A stretch of DNA of 64,000 bases from Adiantum capillus-veneris (lineage: Eukaryota; Streptophyta; Polypodiopsida; Polypodiales; Pteridaceae): NCBI GenBank assembly GCA_014529385.2, contig CM043959.1:61455753-61519752 (forward strand), in the 5' to 3' direction. This document shows positions 10,088 through 20,839 of this stretch, piece by piece. Both the position numbers and the translations under genes were made by a program. Under the pieces are notes generated by a model that was given only the letters and a program-made list of their open reading frames with translations, did no database searches and had not been told where the DNA came from. The number at the start of each line of letters is the position of its first letter. Positions within the stretch are counted from its first letter, which is position 1.

Positions 10088-11632
10088 TGATCCATGGTTT
10101 TTAGGACCCCTTCTGAAGATGCAATAAAGGCACAGTGAGTTTTTGGGGAGATGAGGATACTCTAGTCCAAGGGATCTCGAAAGAGAAGAAAAATCTACTT
10201 CACAAGCACCAAAGAGTAAAAAGTGCCATGGACAGAAGATACGTGGGAACGAGCTCTTATGCATGCCTACAACCTATATCTTACAGAATAGCCCATTCTA
10301 GGTGTGAATTTCTAGTGAAATTTACACGAGGATGTTCGTGTGGACTCACAGCACAGCATACTCCGTTTTCACTTTTTTATCGACAGTAAATATTTTCTAC
10401 CACAGTAAATATTTTTTACCTACAGTAAATATTTTTCACCTACATGGTAAATACACATCACTTTTTACCTACAGTAACTTTTTTTACCCATGGTAAATAT
10501 TTTTTACTGCACCATAAGTATTTGGTAGGTAACAGTTCACTGTTACTAGAAGCAGTGATTGGGCATCAACAATGCAGTTACAGGAGGAGAAAAGGGAAAA
10601 ATCTTATGGTAAAGGTGAGTCAACAGGGATAAAGACTTTTGAGTTGAAAAGAGACATGCTGATTTTTTCAAAGAACACATGTCAAAAGAAGCCATGGTTG
10701 AGGATTTTTTGAGAATTTGATATGCAGGAGGACCTAGCTGCCACCTCCCCCCCGCAGGTCCCCCCCTGACATGTGCAGAACCTCCAGTTTCAACAGCCAC
10801 CTTACCTGCTCTTAAATGCTGGTCAAGGCCTTATCCCCATGTGTCACAATCAGAAAAATCAGCATTTACCCTCCCCTCTCACATTACTCTAGAAAATATC
10901 TTAATGGTGACATATCAGGTGACCTCAATCTGTTGACCACCCTAAGCAAAAAGTAACCCCAATCAGCAGATTTAAGCATGTTTATCCCTAATCCTAAACC
11001 CTCTCAGAAACCTATATAAGGAGGCCTTCTCTCACTCAAAACCAACACTTCACCCACTTCACCAAGCAATGAAGCTATGACGACATTGCTCACAACGAGG
11101 AGCTATGGATTTAGCTCTACTCTCTCTCCCTCTCTCTCTCTCCCTCTCTCTCTCTCCCTCTAGTATGCTACATTACTAGCCCTAAAACCTAAATAAGGAG
11201 TCTTCTATCATGCTCCATGGCCACCATCCTCGCCATCATTCTCTTAGGTATTGATGTGTTGCTAGTAGGATCATACCTACTTGCTGGGTTGATTGTTTTT
11301 GACAAGGGATTATGCCATCCTTGGCTTGCTTCTCTATATCCTTGTTATGTATGATCAGATGCCATTGTATTGTTAAGCTGATGTCTTGTGTATATATATG
11401 CTACATAAGGTCCCTAAGCTTCGTTTCTATGTGTTTTGCCATATGTTTTGACGCCATCATAATGCTAGAAGTCTCACTTGCCTATGTGCACTATGTGTGA
11501 GGTCCCTAAACCTCTTAATTTAGGGTGGTGCCCCCTTTGTTTTGTTCTTTGCTTGTTTGCATGAGGCGTGGTTTGTGGAGTGTGCACGAGTACAGAGGCC
11601 ACCCGATTGCACTGCTCTTTTTCCCGCTATCA
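10088..11632 (+). repeat. 3' LTR of the nested non-autonomous element
   Basis: It begins TGATCCATGG and ends GCTATCA. It is collinear with 8108-9595 apart from small indels, including an extra AT-repeat unit near 10390, a C-rich insertion near 10740-10767 and a longer CT tract at 11121-11160. Confidence 0.9.
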
Positions 11633-11637
11633 GGCGC

Positions 11638-12654
11638 GTATGAAATCCAGGAGAGAACGAGAGAAAACGGCTCTATCCGAGGAGTTAAAACACACAAAGG
11701 ATAGATTACAGCGGTTAAAGGATCTAGCTAGCCTAAGCTCACACATTGTGACAACCATAGCACCCAAGGAAATAGCAGAACCTAGAAGTGCAGGATCAGG
11801 AGGATCATTGTTGGCAGAAAAGGTAAATGAGCAGTTAGACGCACTTTCAAAAGCTTACGAAGCCAGCCTCATAAACAACCAAACCCAAGAGCAAAGGTGG
11901 ATGACTTATCCATATGCAGAAATAGAAAAATAGGTTGTAAATGTGTCAAAAGATGATTGAAACAGCTCAATCCTTGATAGAAAACCCGCTTGGTAAACCT
12001 GCAAGTTTTCATGAAGTACCAGCTCCAACCCCTATCAAACCAACTTTAGAGCAACAAGTAGAAAGGAAGGGAAGAATCACGAATGTCTCTGAGTCTAGGG
12101 GAGAGCCTATCACAGTGCCAAATACAATAGATAAGACAAGTGATGGTTTCCAGCCTAAAACATTTGTCGAAATGGGTAAGCAATGTAACGGTCTAGATGA
12201 TCTGTGGAAGAAAAACCGTGATGCCAACAAAGCTAGCAGGGTGAGTTACCACATGAATAGCACAAGAAAAGAGAAAAATGAGATCTTACCTCCTATTGAA
12301 GTATTTGAGGCAAGATCACAAATGAAGTGTGATATACATTCGCAAGGGGGAGACGAGGGATCAATTAGTTCAGGGCACAGCCAACCAGACTCACTAAAAA
12401 CTCTACCCTCTTACCTAGGAGAGTATGAATCCAAGTCTGAGGTGAGAGCAATCCCATCCCAAATACTTTCTTCTAACAGAGTGATGGATTCACAAGGGTT
12501 GATTGAGTTGTTGTCCACCCCTGTGGCATGCACAATCACATTAGCCGAACCCTTGTGGACCACCGTAGGCAAATTCTTAGAAAAAATTATAATTTGTTAC
12601 CATAATCGTGCAATGACAAAGATAAAAGTTTTTAGATATGATTTGCTAAATTAA
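11638..12654 (+). pseudogene. Gag-like C-terminal continuation of the tRNA-Asp-type element
   Basis: This is the downstream half of the frame interrupted at 8107. The first part (to 11933) begins KSRREREKTALSEEL and looks like a charged coiled coil (LKHTKDRLQRLKDLA). After a TAG and a frame change it continues 11941-12654, with a hydrophilic linker and, near the end, LLSTPVACTITLAEPLW. That end resembles the stretch often seen before the protease in long plant gag-pro proteins. No protease active site, RT or integrase follows, so the element as preserved is gag-only. Its own 3' LTR was not found. Confidence 0.55.
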
Positions 12655-12719
12655 AATGATGAATGAATAGTGTTAAGATAATATTTTAGGGAAATTCACC
12701 AATGGATATGACATTCCTG

Positions 12720-13260
12720 GCTACTAGGAGGTAAAGAGCGTTTGCTCAAGACAACCTAGATGAGCGATGGAGTCTCTCACATTCCACTATGTGTGTCTCT
12801 TAGAGTAGGAGCCACTACTCAAACACAACCAATCGACCCTAAAGTAAATGAGGTCTCTAATTTCTATATAAACATATAGGTAAGAGCATGATGTCGATAA
12901 CATCCATGTGACTCCTAAGTACTATGCATGACTAATATTCACTAGGAGGTACGAGCTTTTGCTTGATCACAACTTAGTGACTTCTATAGGTGATCCACCA
13001 TATTCACTTAGAGGTAAGAGCATAAGCTCGATAACAACCAAGTGAATCCTACTTCATACCTTAAACCTCACTTGAAAGTAAGAGAATCATCTCATAACAA
13101 CCAAGAGGCACTAAGTGGAGCTATTCTATGTCTGTATGGAGGTAAGAACGTTTGTTCATGACAACCAAAGGACCCTACATGTATGTGTATATCTTATCCA
13201 TACTTAGAATTAGGAGACCCTGCTCAAACAACCAAGTATAGAAGTATTACAATTTAAATA
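12720..13260. repeat. Minisatellite array A: about eight units of 65-76 bp
   Basis: Diverged units with the consensus AGGTAAGAGC, a short spacer, GCTC, then a CAACCAAG-like end recur near 12727, 12803, 12879, 12945, 13010, 13073, 13139 and 13203. Many units hold a GAGC...GCTC stem, and some an outer CACTT...AAGTG pair. No coding frame is present. Confidence 0.75.
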
Positions 13261-13796
13261 ACATTTGTTAATATTTTAATTGCTCTAGCTAAGAGTATAG
13301 CCTCTAATGTTTATAAATATATATTTTCACTAAGATACTATAGCTAAGACCAATTTAGGAAAAATGGGGAGTATTCAATTCCCATTTTCTGGAATGAGAT
13401 GGGAAATTGAATCCTTTTCAAGGGAATTCTTATTCTTATTGAAATTAAGAATCATGAATTAAGTACTTTGGCTTATTTGATACCATCTGATAGAGCAAAC
13501 AAGTGGAATACAACCACTATGATATTGAAACAAGCACTCAAAAAATTTAGCACATATTCAAGTGTCAATATTTTTTTCACTTATCATCAAATGAGAAAGA
13601 GTTTCTCTTTTGATATAACATATTGTATATTCTTGATTTTTTCAATTGTTTTAACTTGTAAATGTAGGATGCACTTTGTGAATTGGTAGACTAAATTTCA
13701 TGTTTTAAACAATAAGAATTGGTGGAAATATTAGAAACTTGATACTTATTGGTCATTTTTTATTTCTTTAGATTGTTGTTATTTGTAAATATACAA
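13261..13796. other. AT-rich spacer without a recognisable gene
   Basis: Only one open frame is present (13468-13689, 73 codons). It is AT-biased and lacks any recognisable motif, so I do not call it a gene. Confidence 0.6.
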
Positions 13797-14650
13797 CCGA
13801 AGACTCGAACTCAAGCTCAAGCCTTGTAATGGTTTCTTATCTAGTGTGGCTGGAAGTTTTAGCATTTACCTACCTTACATCACAAGGAAATTACACTATA
13901 AGAGTTTGGGCCTCCATGTCTTTACCTATGAGGACAGAGGTTCGAACTTAAGTTGGAGCCTCAATCCTTATAAGTGACTTGTCACCTAGTGTGGCTTAAG
14001 TTTGATCCCCCATTCTTAAAGGTGGTTACTTGCCTAGTGGGCCAAAGGTTTAAACTTCAAGTCGACCCCTTGAGAACCCTTATACAATGTTTCTTTCTTA
14101 GTGTCCTTATAAAGGATCTTTTGCCTCATGTGGCTTAAGGATTCAAGCCTCCATCCTTACAGGTGGTTCTCTTGTCTAGTGTTGTCGAAGGCTCAAACTT
14201 TAAATTTGAGACTCCATCCTTCCAAATGGGTTCTTTGCCCCACTGTCCTTACAGGTGGTTTCTTTCCTAGTCTGGTTGGAGGCTTGAACTTAAGTTCGAG
14301 CCTCTATTCTTATAGGTGGTCTCTTCGCTAGTATAGTTGGAGGCTCAACGAGCCTCTATTCTTATAGGTGGTCTCTTGGCTAGTATAGTCTGAAGCTCCA
14401 ACTTAAGTTCGAAGCTCTTTTCTTATAGATGGTCCCTTGGCTAGTATAGTTGGAGGCTCGAACTTAAGTTCGAGCCTCTATCTTATAGGTGGTCTCTTGG
14501 CTAGTATAGTTGGAGGCTCAAACTTAAGTTTGAGCCTCTATTCTTATTGGTGGTCTCTTGGCCGATATAGTTGGATGCTCGAAGTTAAGTTTGAACCTCT
14601 ATTCTTATAGGTGGTCTCTTGGCTAGTATACTTGGAGCTCATGGTTTTTC
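13797..14650. repeat. Minisatellite array B: about 60-bp units with a 26-bp palindrome
   Basis: Twelve or so units, the best ones exactly 60 bases apart, carry TTCTTATAGGTGGTCTCTTG, then CTAGTATAGTTG, then a palindrome. The palindrome is GAGGCTCGAACTT followed by its reverse complement; the copy at 14453-14478 is perfect. Units toward the left end are more diverged, those at 14280-14640 most alike, as expected if the array grew from the right side. Confidence 0.9.
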
Positions 14651-15308
14651 CCTCCTTGGAGGCTTAAAATTAGGTGTAAGCTTCCCCACCTTGGAAGCTC
14701 AAAACTAGGTGTAAGCCCCATGGTTTTCTCCACTAATTGGGTCCCCAACCAAAGTATGCTTTAGACATTTAGAGCAGCTTATTTTAGACATTTAGAGCAG
14801 CTTTTTTTTTCTTTATCGTATAGAAAATACCCTAATTAATGTCACTTTATATACACCTCACTCTTGCCAATCGACAACCAAAAGCACTCAACCCGCAACC
14901 TCCAGTGGGCTCATAGCCATAGTTGCCATACAAAAACCTACTCTATCCTTTCTTCCAACAAATTTAAATGTCTTCCACCCAACAAGGCACAACTGGTTAG
15001 TAGCCTTTATAAGTGCTGGCCTTATTCATACTGCAACGGGCTATACCCTCAAAACACCAAATCTTATCTTTGTATGTAGAGAAGCAATTAGCCGCTCACA
15101 AGATATATCCCAATCCCATTTAAGAAAGACACAATAGAGTGTGCGGTAGCCATACTCACAGACGTGGTAGTGATGCAAAGATCCCACCAAGCTTCTAAGG
15201 AAGAAGACCGCAGCGTGCTGGCAAAATCAAATCGTGTAGTTGAGGCTAGGTTTGCATATTGCTACATAGATCACTAGAGTTTATGCTACTTCTTGACACA
15301 AAAGTAGC
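14651..15308. other. Non-coding stretch with short duplications
   Basis: A GGTGTAAGC phrase is duplicated near 14673-14720, and TTTAGACATTTAGAGCAGC near 14760-14800. No gene is supported. Confidence 0.6.
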
Positions 15309-16055
15309 TATCAAAAAACCAGATGCCGTGGGTAAGAAGGTCAAGTTTGACAGGCATAAAGCATAGGGATTGTTACAACCTTTACCCATTCCCCCCCGCC
15401 CCTAGGAAAGTATTGCTATGGATTTCATTTTTGATCTGCGAAAGACACAGAGTGGACACGATGAAATCTGGACTATTATTGACAAATTTAGCAAGCAGAC
15501 TCATTTTATTCTAGTGAAGAAAAAAGTCAAGCCAGATCACTTAGCAAGAATGTTCATTGCCCAGATAATCAGATTACATGGCATGCCTGAGACAATCGTC
15601 TCTAACATAGATCCCCGATTCATGAGTTTGTTTGGGAAGGCTATTTGGGAGAACATTGGCACACAGTTACAGTTTTTGTCACCTTTCCATCCGCAAATAG
15701 ATGGGCAATCTGAGATTGCAGATACAGTTGTACTGGACTTATTGAAGTCTTACAACTCCGATTTGAAGACTCAATGGGAAAGGTTTTTACCTTTGGTGGA
15801 ATTTTCCTACAATAACACGATTCACTCTTCGATGGGAAAGGCGCCATTTGAGATTTTTGAAGGTGCTCCAAAGGTTCCACACTTCTTAAGCATGAAAGAT
15901 AATATTTTTGAATCCAAGTAGTACACAAGGGACTTGGACACTTCTTTTTCCAAGGTTGGGAGGCTTTAGAGAAATCTCAAGAAAGACACAAGAAGACAGT
16001 AGATCGACACCGTCGTGATTTGAAATTAAAAGAAGATGATTAGGTGCTCTTACGT
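15309..16055 (+). pseudogene. Ty3/chromovirus-like integrase core, truncated by an LTR
   Basis: The frame gives MDFIFDLRKT, WTIIDKFSKQTHFI, NIDPRFMSLF, FHPQIDGQSEIAD and FSYNNTIHSSMGKAPFEI. The catalytic D, D and E of the integrase core (DFI, IDPRF, QSE) are all present. The N-terminal zinc domain is missing apart from a short lead-in, with stops near 15355 and 15405, and there is a TAG after 15918. Beyond it the frame still reads integrase C-terminal motifs (DRHRRDLKLKEDD) up to about 16050, where the LTR at 16056 starts. It therefore seems to have been interrupted by that LTR element. It is closest to the integrase at 39.4-40.5 kb. Confidence 0.8.
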
Positions 16056-17196
16056 TGCTACGAGTTTTTTGGAAGAATTGATTGTGCATATGTACATACA
16101 CATGGTGCATCAAATAAAAAATTACCCATTTTCTAGAGCCAGGTGGTTACGTGGGCCCCACATGTGTACAGGTAGGACAACATGTACATAGTACATCGAT
16201 TTTCATCGTCACCAATATCATTGCGTTTTTGTATAATAATGAGGATTTGGCAGAGTGTAAAAATTCTTGAAGAATCTATCAGCGGGCCAACGCCATGAGG
16301 TAATCAGATGCATCAAGTGGCATCCAATGGCATCAAGTGGACGAATGGGATCAAGACTTGCACGTAGATAAGTGAGGACACAACGGGAGTTTTTTATTAT
16401 GATCAATTATACATAAAGGTCATCATGAGAACTATATTTGGGGACCACTTCACTTGATTGCGGGATGCATTATTGAGAAAAGTTGAGTGCCAAGTGTGCG
16501 GATGGATCTAGAAGGGTAACAAAAACGCAATGCAAGACCATTTTTTGTCCTGTTCGGGGTTCGTTTGAGGTCAATCAAAAGGCCAAAGGTGTCCAAGGGA
16601 TAAAGTGAAGTGTGAACACTCAAAAATGTGAGAAAAAATGAGAAAAAACGTGGAGAGAAGAGAAGGAACAGCCGCAACTCAGTGTTTGATATTTTTTAAG
16701 CTTGTTTTGGCCATAAACCGCTCATCTGAGCTTGGATTTGAGCACTTTGATATTGTAGACTTTGATATTGTAGACTAGGCTTTTTGGCCATTTTGGACGC
16801 AATGGAAATGTCCAGTTTTTCAAATCTCTCACTATTCTCCTTCTATTTTGGCTATGTAAGTTTCTCCTATGAGTGAAGCCTCTGCTCAAATTTCTGATTG
16901 TATCTAGCATATTCGATCCATATGGTGTGAGCTATTTGCACCATTGGTGTCGGCTCAAGCTCAATTGTATCTAAGCATCAGAAATATTCCTCCTTTGAGC
17001 TGATTTATGTGTGTGTGTATGTGTTGAGTGGAAAAATGGATAGTCTCTCTCCTCTCACTCCATCGGTGTGTTCCCTGTCTCGGCTAGGTGGATTTTGTAA
17101 GCCGACTGGTGTCCCATACTATGTGTGTGTGTATTATCCCAAGAGTGTCTGTCGATTGATTATAGAGGCATTGTGTGTGTTTCCATCCAGCTTACA
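16056..17196 (+). repeat. First LTR of the composite
   Basis: Starts TGCTACGAG and ends CTTACA. The conserved phrases TACATACACA, GTGTTCCCTGTCTCGGC and TTATAGAGGCATT appear in the same order as in the second LTR. The exact start is uncertain by about 25 bases. Confidence 0.75.
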
Positions 17197-17297
17197 TTCT
17201 TTTCCCAATGGAGACCACGAAACGGGTGAGTCGAGTAGTGGTCAGCCCAAAGAAAAATTGAAAGTGGAGGATTTGTCTAGATTTTAAACCATTAAAA
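17197..17297. other. Short spacer between two direct LTRs
   Basis: About 100 bases holding no primer site and no gene. It may be the remnant of an internal region that was almost fully deleted. Confidence 0.5.
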
Positions 17298-18450
17298 TAT
17301 AAGGAGTTTTTTGGAAGAAGTGATTGCGCATATATACATACACATACATGGTGCATCGAATAAAGAAATGCCCATTGTCCACAATCAGGTGGTTATGTGG
17401 GGCCTATATATGTACAGGTAGGAGACTGTGTACATAGTACATTGATTTTCATCGTCACCAGTATCACTGTTTTTTCCTATAATAATAAGGAGTTGGTAGA
17501 GCAAGAAATCTCTCGACGTAGCTATTAGGAGGCTGACACCATGAGGTGAGCAGGTGCGTCAAGTGGCATCTTGTGGCGTCAAGATGACGAATGGGATCAA
17601 CACTTGCAAGTGGATAAGTGAGGACACAAAGGGAATGTTTTCTTGTGATGATTATGCACAAATGTCATCATGAGAATTACATTTGGGGACCACTTCACGT
17701 GATTGCGGGATGCATTGTTTAGAAAAGTTGAGTGCCAGGTGTGCGGATGGATATAGAAGGGTACCAAAAACGCACTGCGAGACCATCTTTAGGCTTGTTC
17801 GAGGTCTGTTTCAGGTCAATCAAACGGCCAAAGGTGCCCAAGGGATAAAGTGAAGTGCGAAAACTGAAAAACCTGAGAAGAAACCAGAAAAAACATGGAG
17901 AGAAGAGGAGGAAGAACCGCAACTCAGTTTTTGCTCTTTTTGGAGTGTGTTTTGGCCATAAATTGCTCATCCGAGGTCGGATTTGAGCACTTTGATATGA
18001 TAGGCTAGGTTTTTCGCTATTCTGGATGCAATGGCACTGTCCATTTTGCCAAACTACTCACTATTTTCTTGCTATTAGGGCTGTGTAAGTTTCTTCTATG
18101 AGTGAGTCTCAACAAATTTGTGACTGTATTTGGTATATTCCATCCATATGGTGTGAGCTATTTGCCCCATTCGTGTTGTCCCAAGCTCAATTGTATCTAA
18201 GCATTAGAAATATTCCTCCTTTCAACTGATTTATGTGTCTGTGAGAGTGTGTGTGTGTATGTCTGTGTTGAGTGGGCAAATGGATAGTCTCTCTCCTCTC
18301 ACTCCATCGGTGTGTTCCCTGTCTCGGCCAGGTGGATTGTGTAAGCGGAGTGGTGCCCCATAGTGTGTGTGTGTGTGTGTGTGTGTGTTATCCCAAGAGT
18401 AAGTGTCCGGTGATTATAGAGGCATTATGTTTGTTTTCATTCGGCTCACA
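17298..18450 (+). repeat. Second LTR (5' LTR of the gag-protease unit)
   Basis: Collinear with the first LTR; ends GGCTCACA just before a primer site. A GT tract (18364-18389) is expanded relative to the first copy. Confidence 0.8.
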
Positions 18451-18456
18451 TTCTTT

Positions 18457-18474
18457 TGGCGCCCGCACCGAGAT
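18457..18474 (+). other. Primer-binding-like site of the gag-protease unit
   Basis: TGGCGCCCGCACCGAGAT, 6 bases after the LTR end. It begins with the TGG expected of a tRNA 3' CCA match; the tRNA is not assigned. Confidence 0.6.
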
Positions 18475-18489
18475 TCCTCTTCAAGTACC

Positions 18490-18590
18490 TTCAGCTTCGA
18501 GATTACAGGTTGCAGATTATAGGTTACATGTTACAGGTTACAGGTTACAGGTACAAGTACAGGTACAAATACAGGTGATTCACACAGGCA
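18490..18590 (+). repeat. Short TTACAGG-type tandem repeats in the leader
   Basis: Variants of (G/T)ATTACAGGT and TACAGGTACA recur about ten times. After it, 18608-18775 is open and encodes a hydrophobic, Trp/Tyr-rich stretch (LFGIVCYLWILPLYAF); this may be chance. Confidence 0.7.
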
Positions 18591-19168
18591 CCTGTAGCTG
18601 GAGTAGAATGATATACTGGCAACAAGTGGGAGTCACTTACAGTTATTGTTGGTATGCATCAGTTGGCGTATGTTTGAGCGCATTATTTGGTATTGTATGT
18701 TACTTGTGGATACTGCCATTGTATGCCTTTGTGGAGCCATACTTTGTTTTATTTGGCAATCCTATCCATTTCTGAGACTTGGTCTGGAAGATAGTCATTT
18801 CTAAGACGACTATACGAGATTTTCATAAGCCTTCATGAGAGGGTCGTGGTGAGGTTTTATTGAGCTGGGGGATTCTCGAGTGTGAGATCCTTTCTTTGAT
18901 ACAGATGGTTGGAGCACCCTTTTTGTGACCTCGTCATAGGCTATGTACTAGTGATTCCTATTTGTTCTTGGAAGCCATTGTTGGCAGGTTATGCATACAT
19001 ATACAGTCTATATTTTGGGTTTTTACTGCTCCAAATATTTTCCAAGTTGTGATGGCTAGTTTTTTGGTCTTTTGAACCATTTATGCTGTTATGATGCTGA
19101 AATTCTGGTAAAATTAGAGGGTAATTAGTCAAGTGTGCTTTCTTGGGAGATGCATGGATGGTTTTTAA

Positions 19169-19369
19169 TGGATAATCGTGACGGACCTAAGTTCACCCTT
19201 TTTCATTTGGCACAAAGAATCTAGATAAATGTTCATTTTACCAACAGCGCATAGTCTTTATGTTTTGGCCAAGAAGATTAAGAGAAATACTAGAATCTCC
19301 TTTGCCTATTGTTATTCCGATGATTAACTATGAAAACTCATTTGATGTGCATGTGTTCATCTTTTTCTA
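19169..19369 (+). pseudogene. Small pre-gag ORF, frameshifted, related to that at 46109
   Basis: Begins at ATG 19169 with MDNRDGPKFTLFHLAQRI and, after one frame change, reads FYQQRIVFMF, RRLREILESPLPIVIPMINY and SFDVHVFIFF followed by TAA. The Tat-type element has an ORF at the same place with MDNGPGI, QQRMVFMF, ILASPNPVILPLINY and SFDVHVFILF. A shared start, middle and end over about 70 residues in two different elements argue that this was a real small protein. Function unknown; no metal-binding or membrane motif is evident. The frameshift makes this copy dead. Confidence 0.6.
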
Positions 19370-19475
19370 AAAGCTTGAGCTCCATTGAAGTTTCTAGGGA
19401 TTGAGTCGGTAAAAAGTCTTGGGTTCTTGTACTTGTGTTAGAAGGGGTTTTCAAAGCATCGAAACTTGGGTAGCC

Positions 19476-20657
19476 ATGGATTTCTCTTATCCGGAATTTC
19501 ATGGAAGAAGTGATGAAGATGTGGAAGACTTTTTGGAAAAGATGGAGGTTGCCTACATTAGCAATCAAATTCATGATCCGGCACACATGTTACGTCTTTC
19601 CAGATTTGTTTGAAGAGTGATGCACGAGTTTGGTCCAAAGCATTTGAAGAGGAGTTGTGTGCGGTTGATCCACCTGTGAGATTATGTTGGGACAATCTAC
19701 GGCATGGATTGGAAGTGGATTTTGTGAAAACAGAAGATCCTAAAAAAGTGTGGCAAGAAGTACAAGGTTTGGTGAGCCAGTAGATGTGTACATACGTAAG
19801 TTTTCAATGTCATGGGAGAGGATGTGCAAGGCTGGTCTTTGAGAGAATATACTTTGGAGAGTGGAGCTAAAGAAGCTTAGGACATATGAAGATGCACTAG
19901 AGGTAGCGAGGAACAAAGAGTGGAAGCTGAGAAGAATGAGTCAACTAGGAGTAGAGTCTTTTCCCAGGAGGTCTGCGTTTCATCCTATGGATTCTTTGCA
20001 AGGTCACATGTCAAGGGTTCATCATGAACTAGTGGTTTTTGTTACTCCTCAGGTTATGCCATCAGTGGTCACTACAGTAGTTCAAGATAATGGGCTAAGG
20101 CAAGACATGAGGCAAGTGGTAGAATTAATGAAGAATCTATGCCTAAACATGCTAGGTAATGTGGGAAATAATCGAGGTTGGGTAAGGTTGCAAATCAGTC
20201 AGAAGGTGAAGAAAAACCGAGGAATGGTGTTGGACAAAGCAATGGTAGGGTCTGGAGGCAGATGCCCACGTGTTATAATTGCGGAGAGTTGGGCCACATC
20301 AGCCCGCAATGTGATAAGCCACCAAGGATAGGGGGAGACATGTATCCATTTCCAAGACAGGTGCTAACTAGGTCAAATGATTATGGCATTGACATTAAGG
20401 GAGAAGAAGGAACGAGTGGATTAATCCAAGAGGAAAAGGAAAAGATAAAAGTAATAAGTGTGGTCACCTTGGAGAAGGCAGCAAAGTTGGAGGATACATT
20501 AGTGATGCCTATTGGGAAGATGACCACACACGATAAGGAAGGAAGAAGTGGTGCAAGTCCTAGTAAGAAGAAAGGAAAGAGCCATGAAGACAGGATGTCA
20601 AGGCCAAGAGGAAAAGAAGGGCTCGTCACAAGTTTCATGTTTGAGATTTTCCACTAG
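19476..20657 (+). pseudogene. Degenerate Ty3 gag with zinc knuckle
   Basis: Starts MDFSYPEFHGRSDEDVEDFL, a typical opening of plant gag (F.G..dedv..FL). The capsid part continues in other frames through 19610-19860 (WSKAFEEELCAVDPPV, KKVWQEVQGLV). After further breaks a zinc knuckle CYNCGELGHISPQCDKP appears at about 20273-20325. The tail is charged and lysine-rich to 20657. At least four frame changes or stops. It lies between the pre-gag ORF and the protease of the same unit. Confidence 0.7.
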
Positions 20658-20839
20658 GATATGGGCAATTAAGCTATGACTTGAAGGAGGATATAACAAG
20701 CAGGAAAGCAGATGTTACTTCTGGGCAAATTATAGAGATGGTGCCTAAGCTATAGCGACAGTGAAAGAGGATGGTTAACCCAATGGAGAAAGAACCAGAG
20801 AGGCGATGGATGAGCAACCAGACATTTTCCCAATAGTAG

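Larger units (their letters stand above)
8108..11632 (+). mobile_element. Complete non-autonomous LTR retrotransposon nested in gag
   Basis: Two direct LTRs (8108-9595 and 10088-11632) flank only about 490 bases. The ends are TGAT...CA (the 5' LTR ends AA). The flanks are GGCAC (8103-8107) and GGCGC (11633-11637), a 5-bp target duplication with one change. A primer-like site (9599-9616) and a polypurine tract (10072-10082) are in the right places. No gag or pol is encoded inside, so mobilisation must have been in trans. It interrupts a gag-like frame that resumes in phase on the far side. Confidence 0.88.

Noticed and set aside
13937-13945. GGTTCGAAC, like a tRNA T-loop
   Set aside because: Part of the palindromic minisatellite; no acceptor stem or anticodon arm around it.
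18272-18775. 167-codon frame spanning LTR end, primer site and leader
   Set aside because: It crosses the GT tract and the primer site. Only the last 55 codons look protein-like (hydrophobic), and these may be chance.
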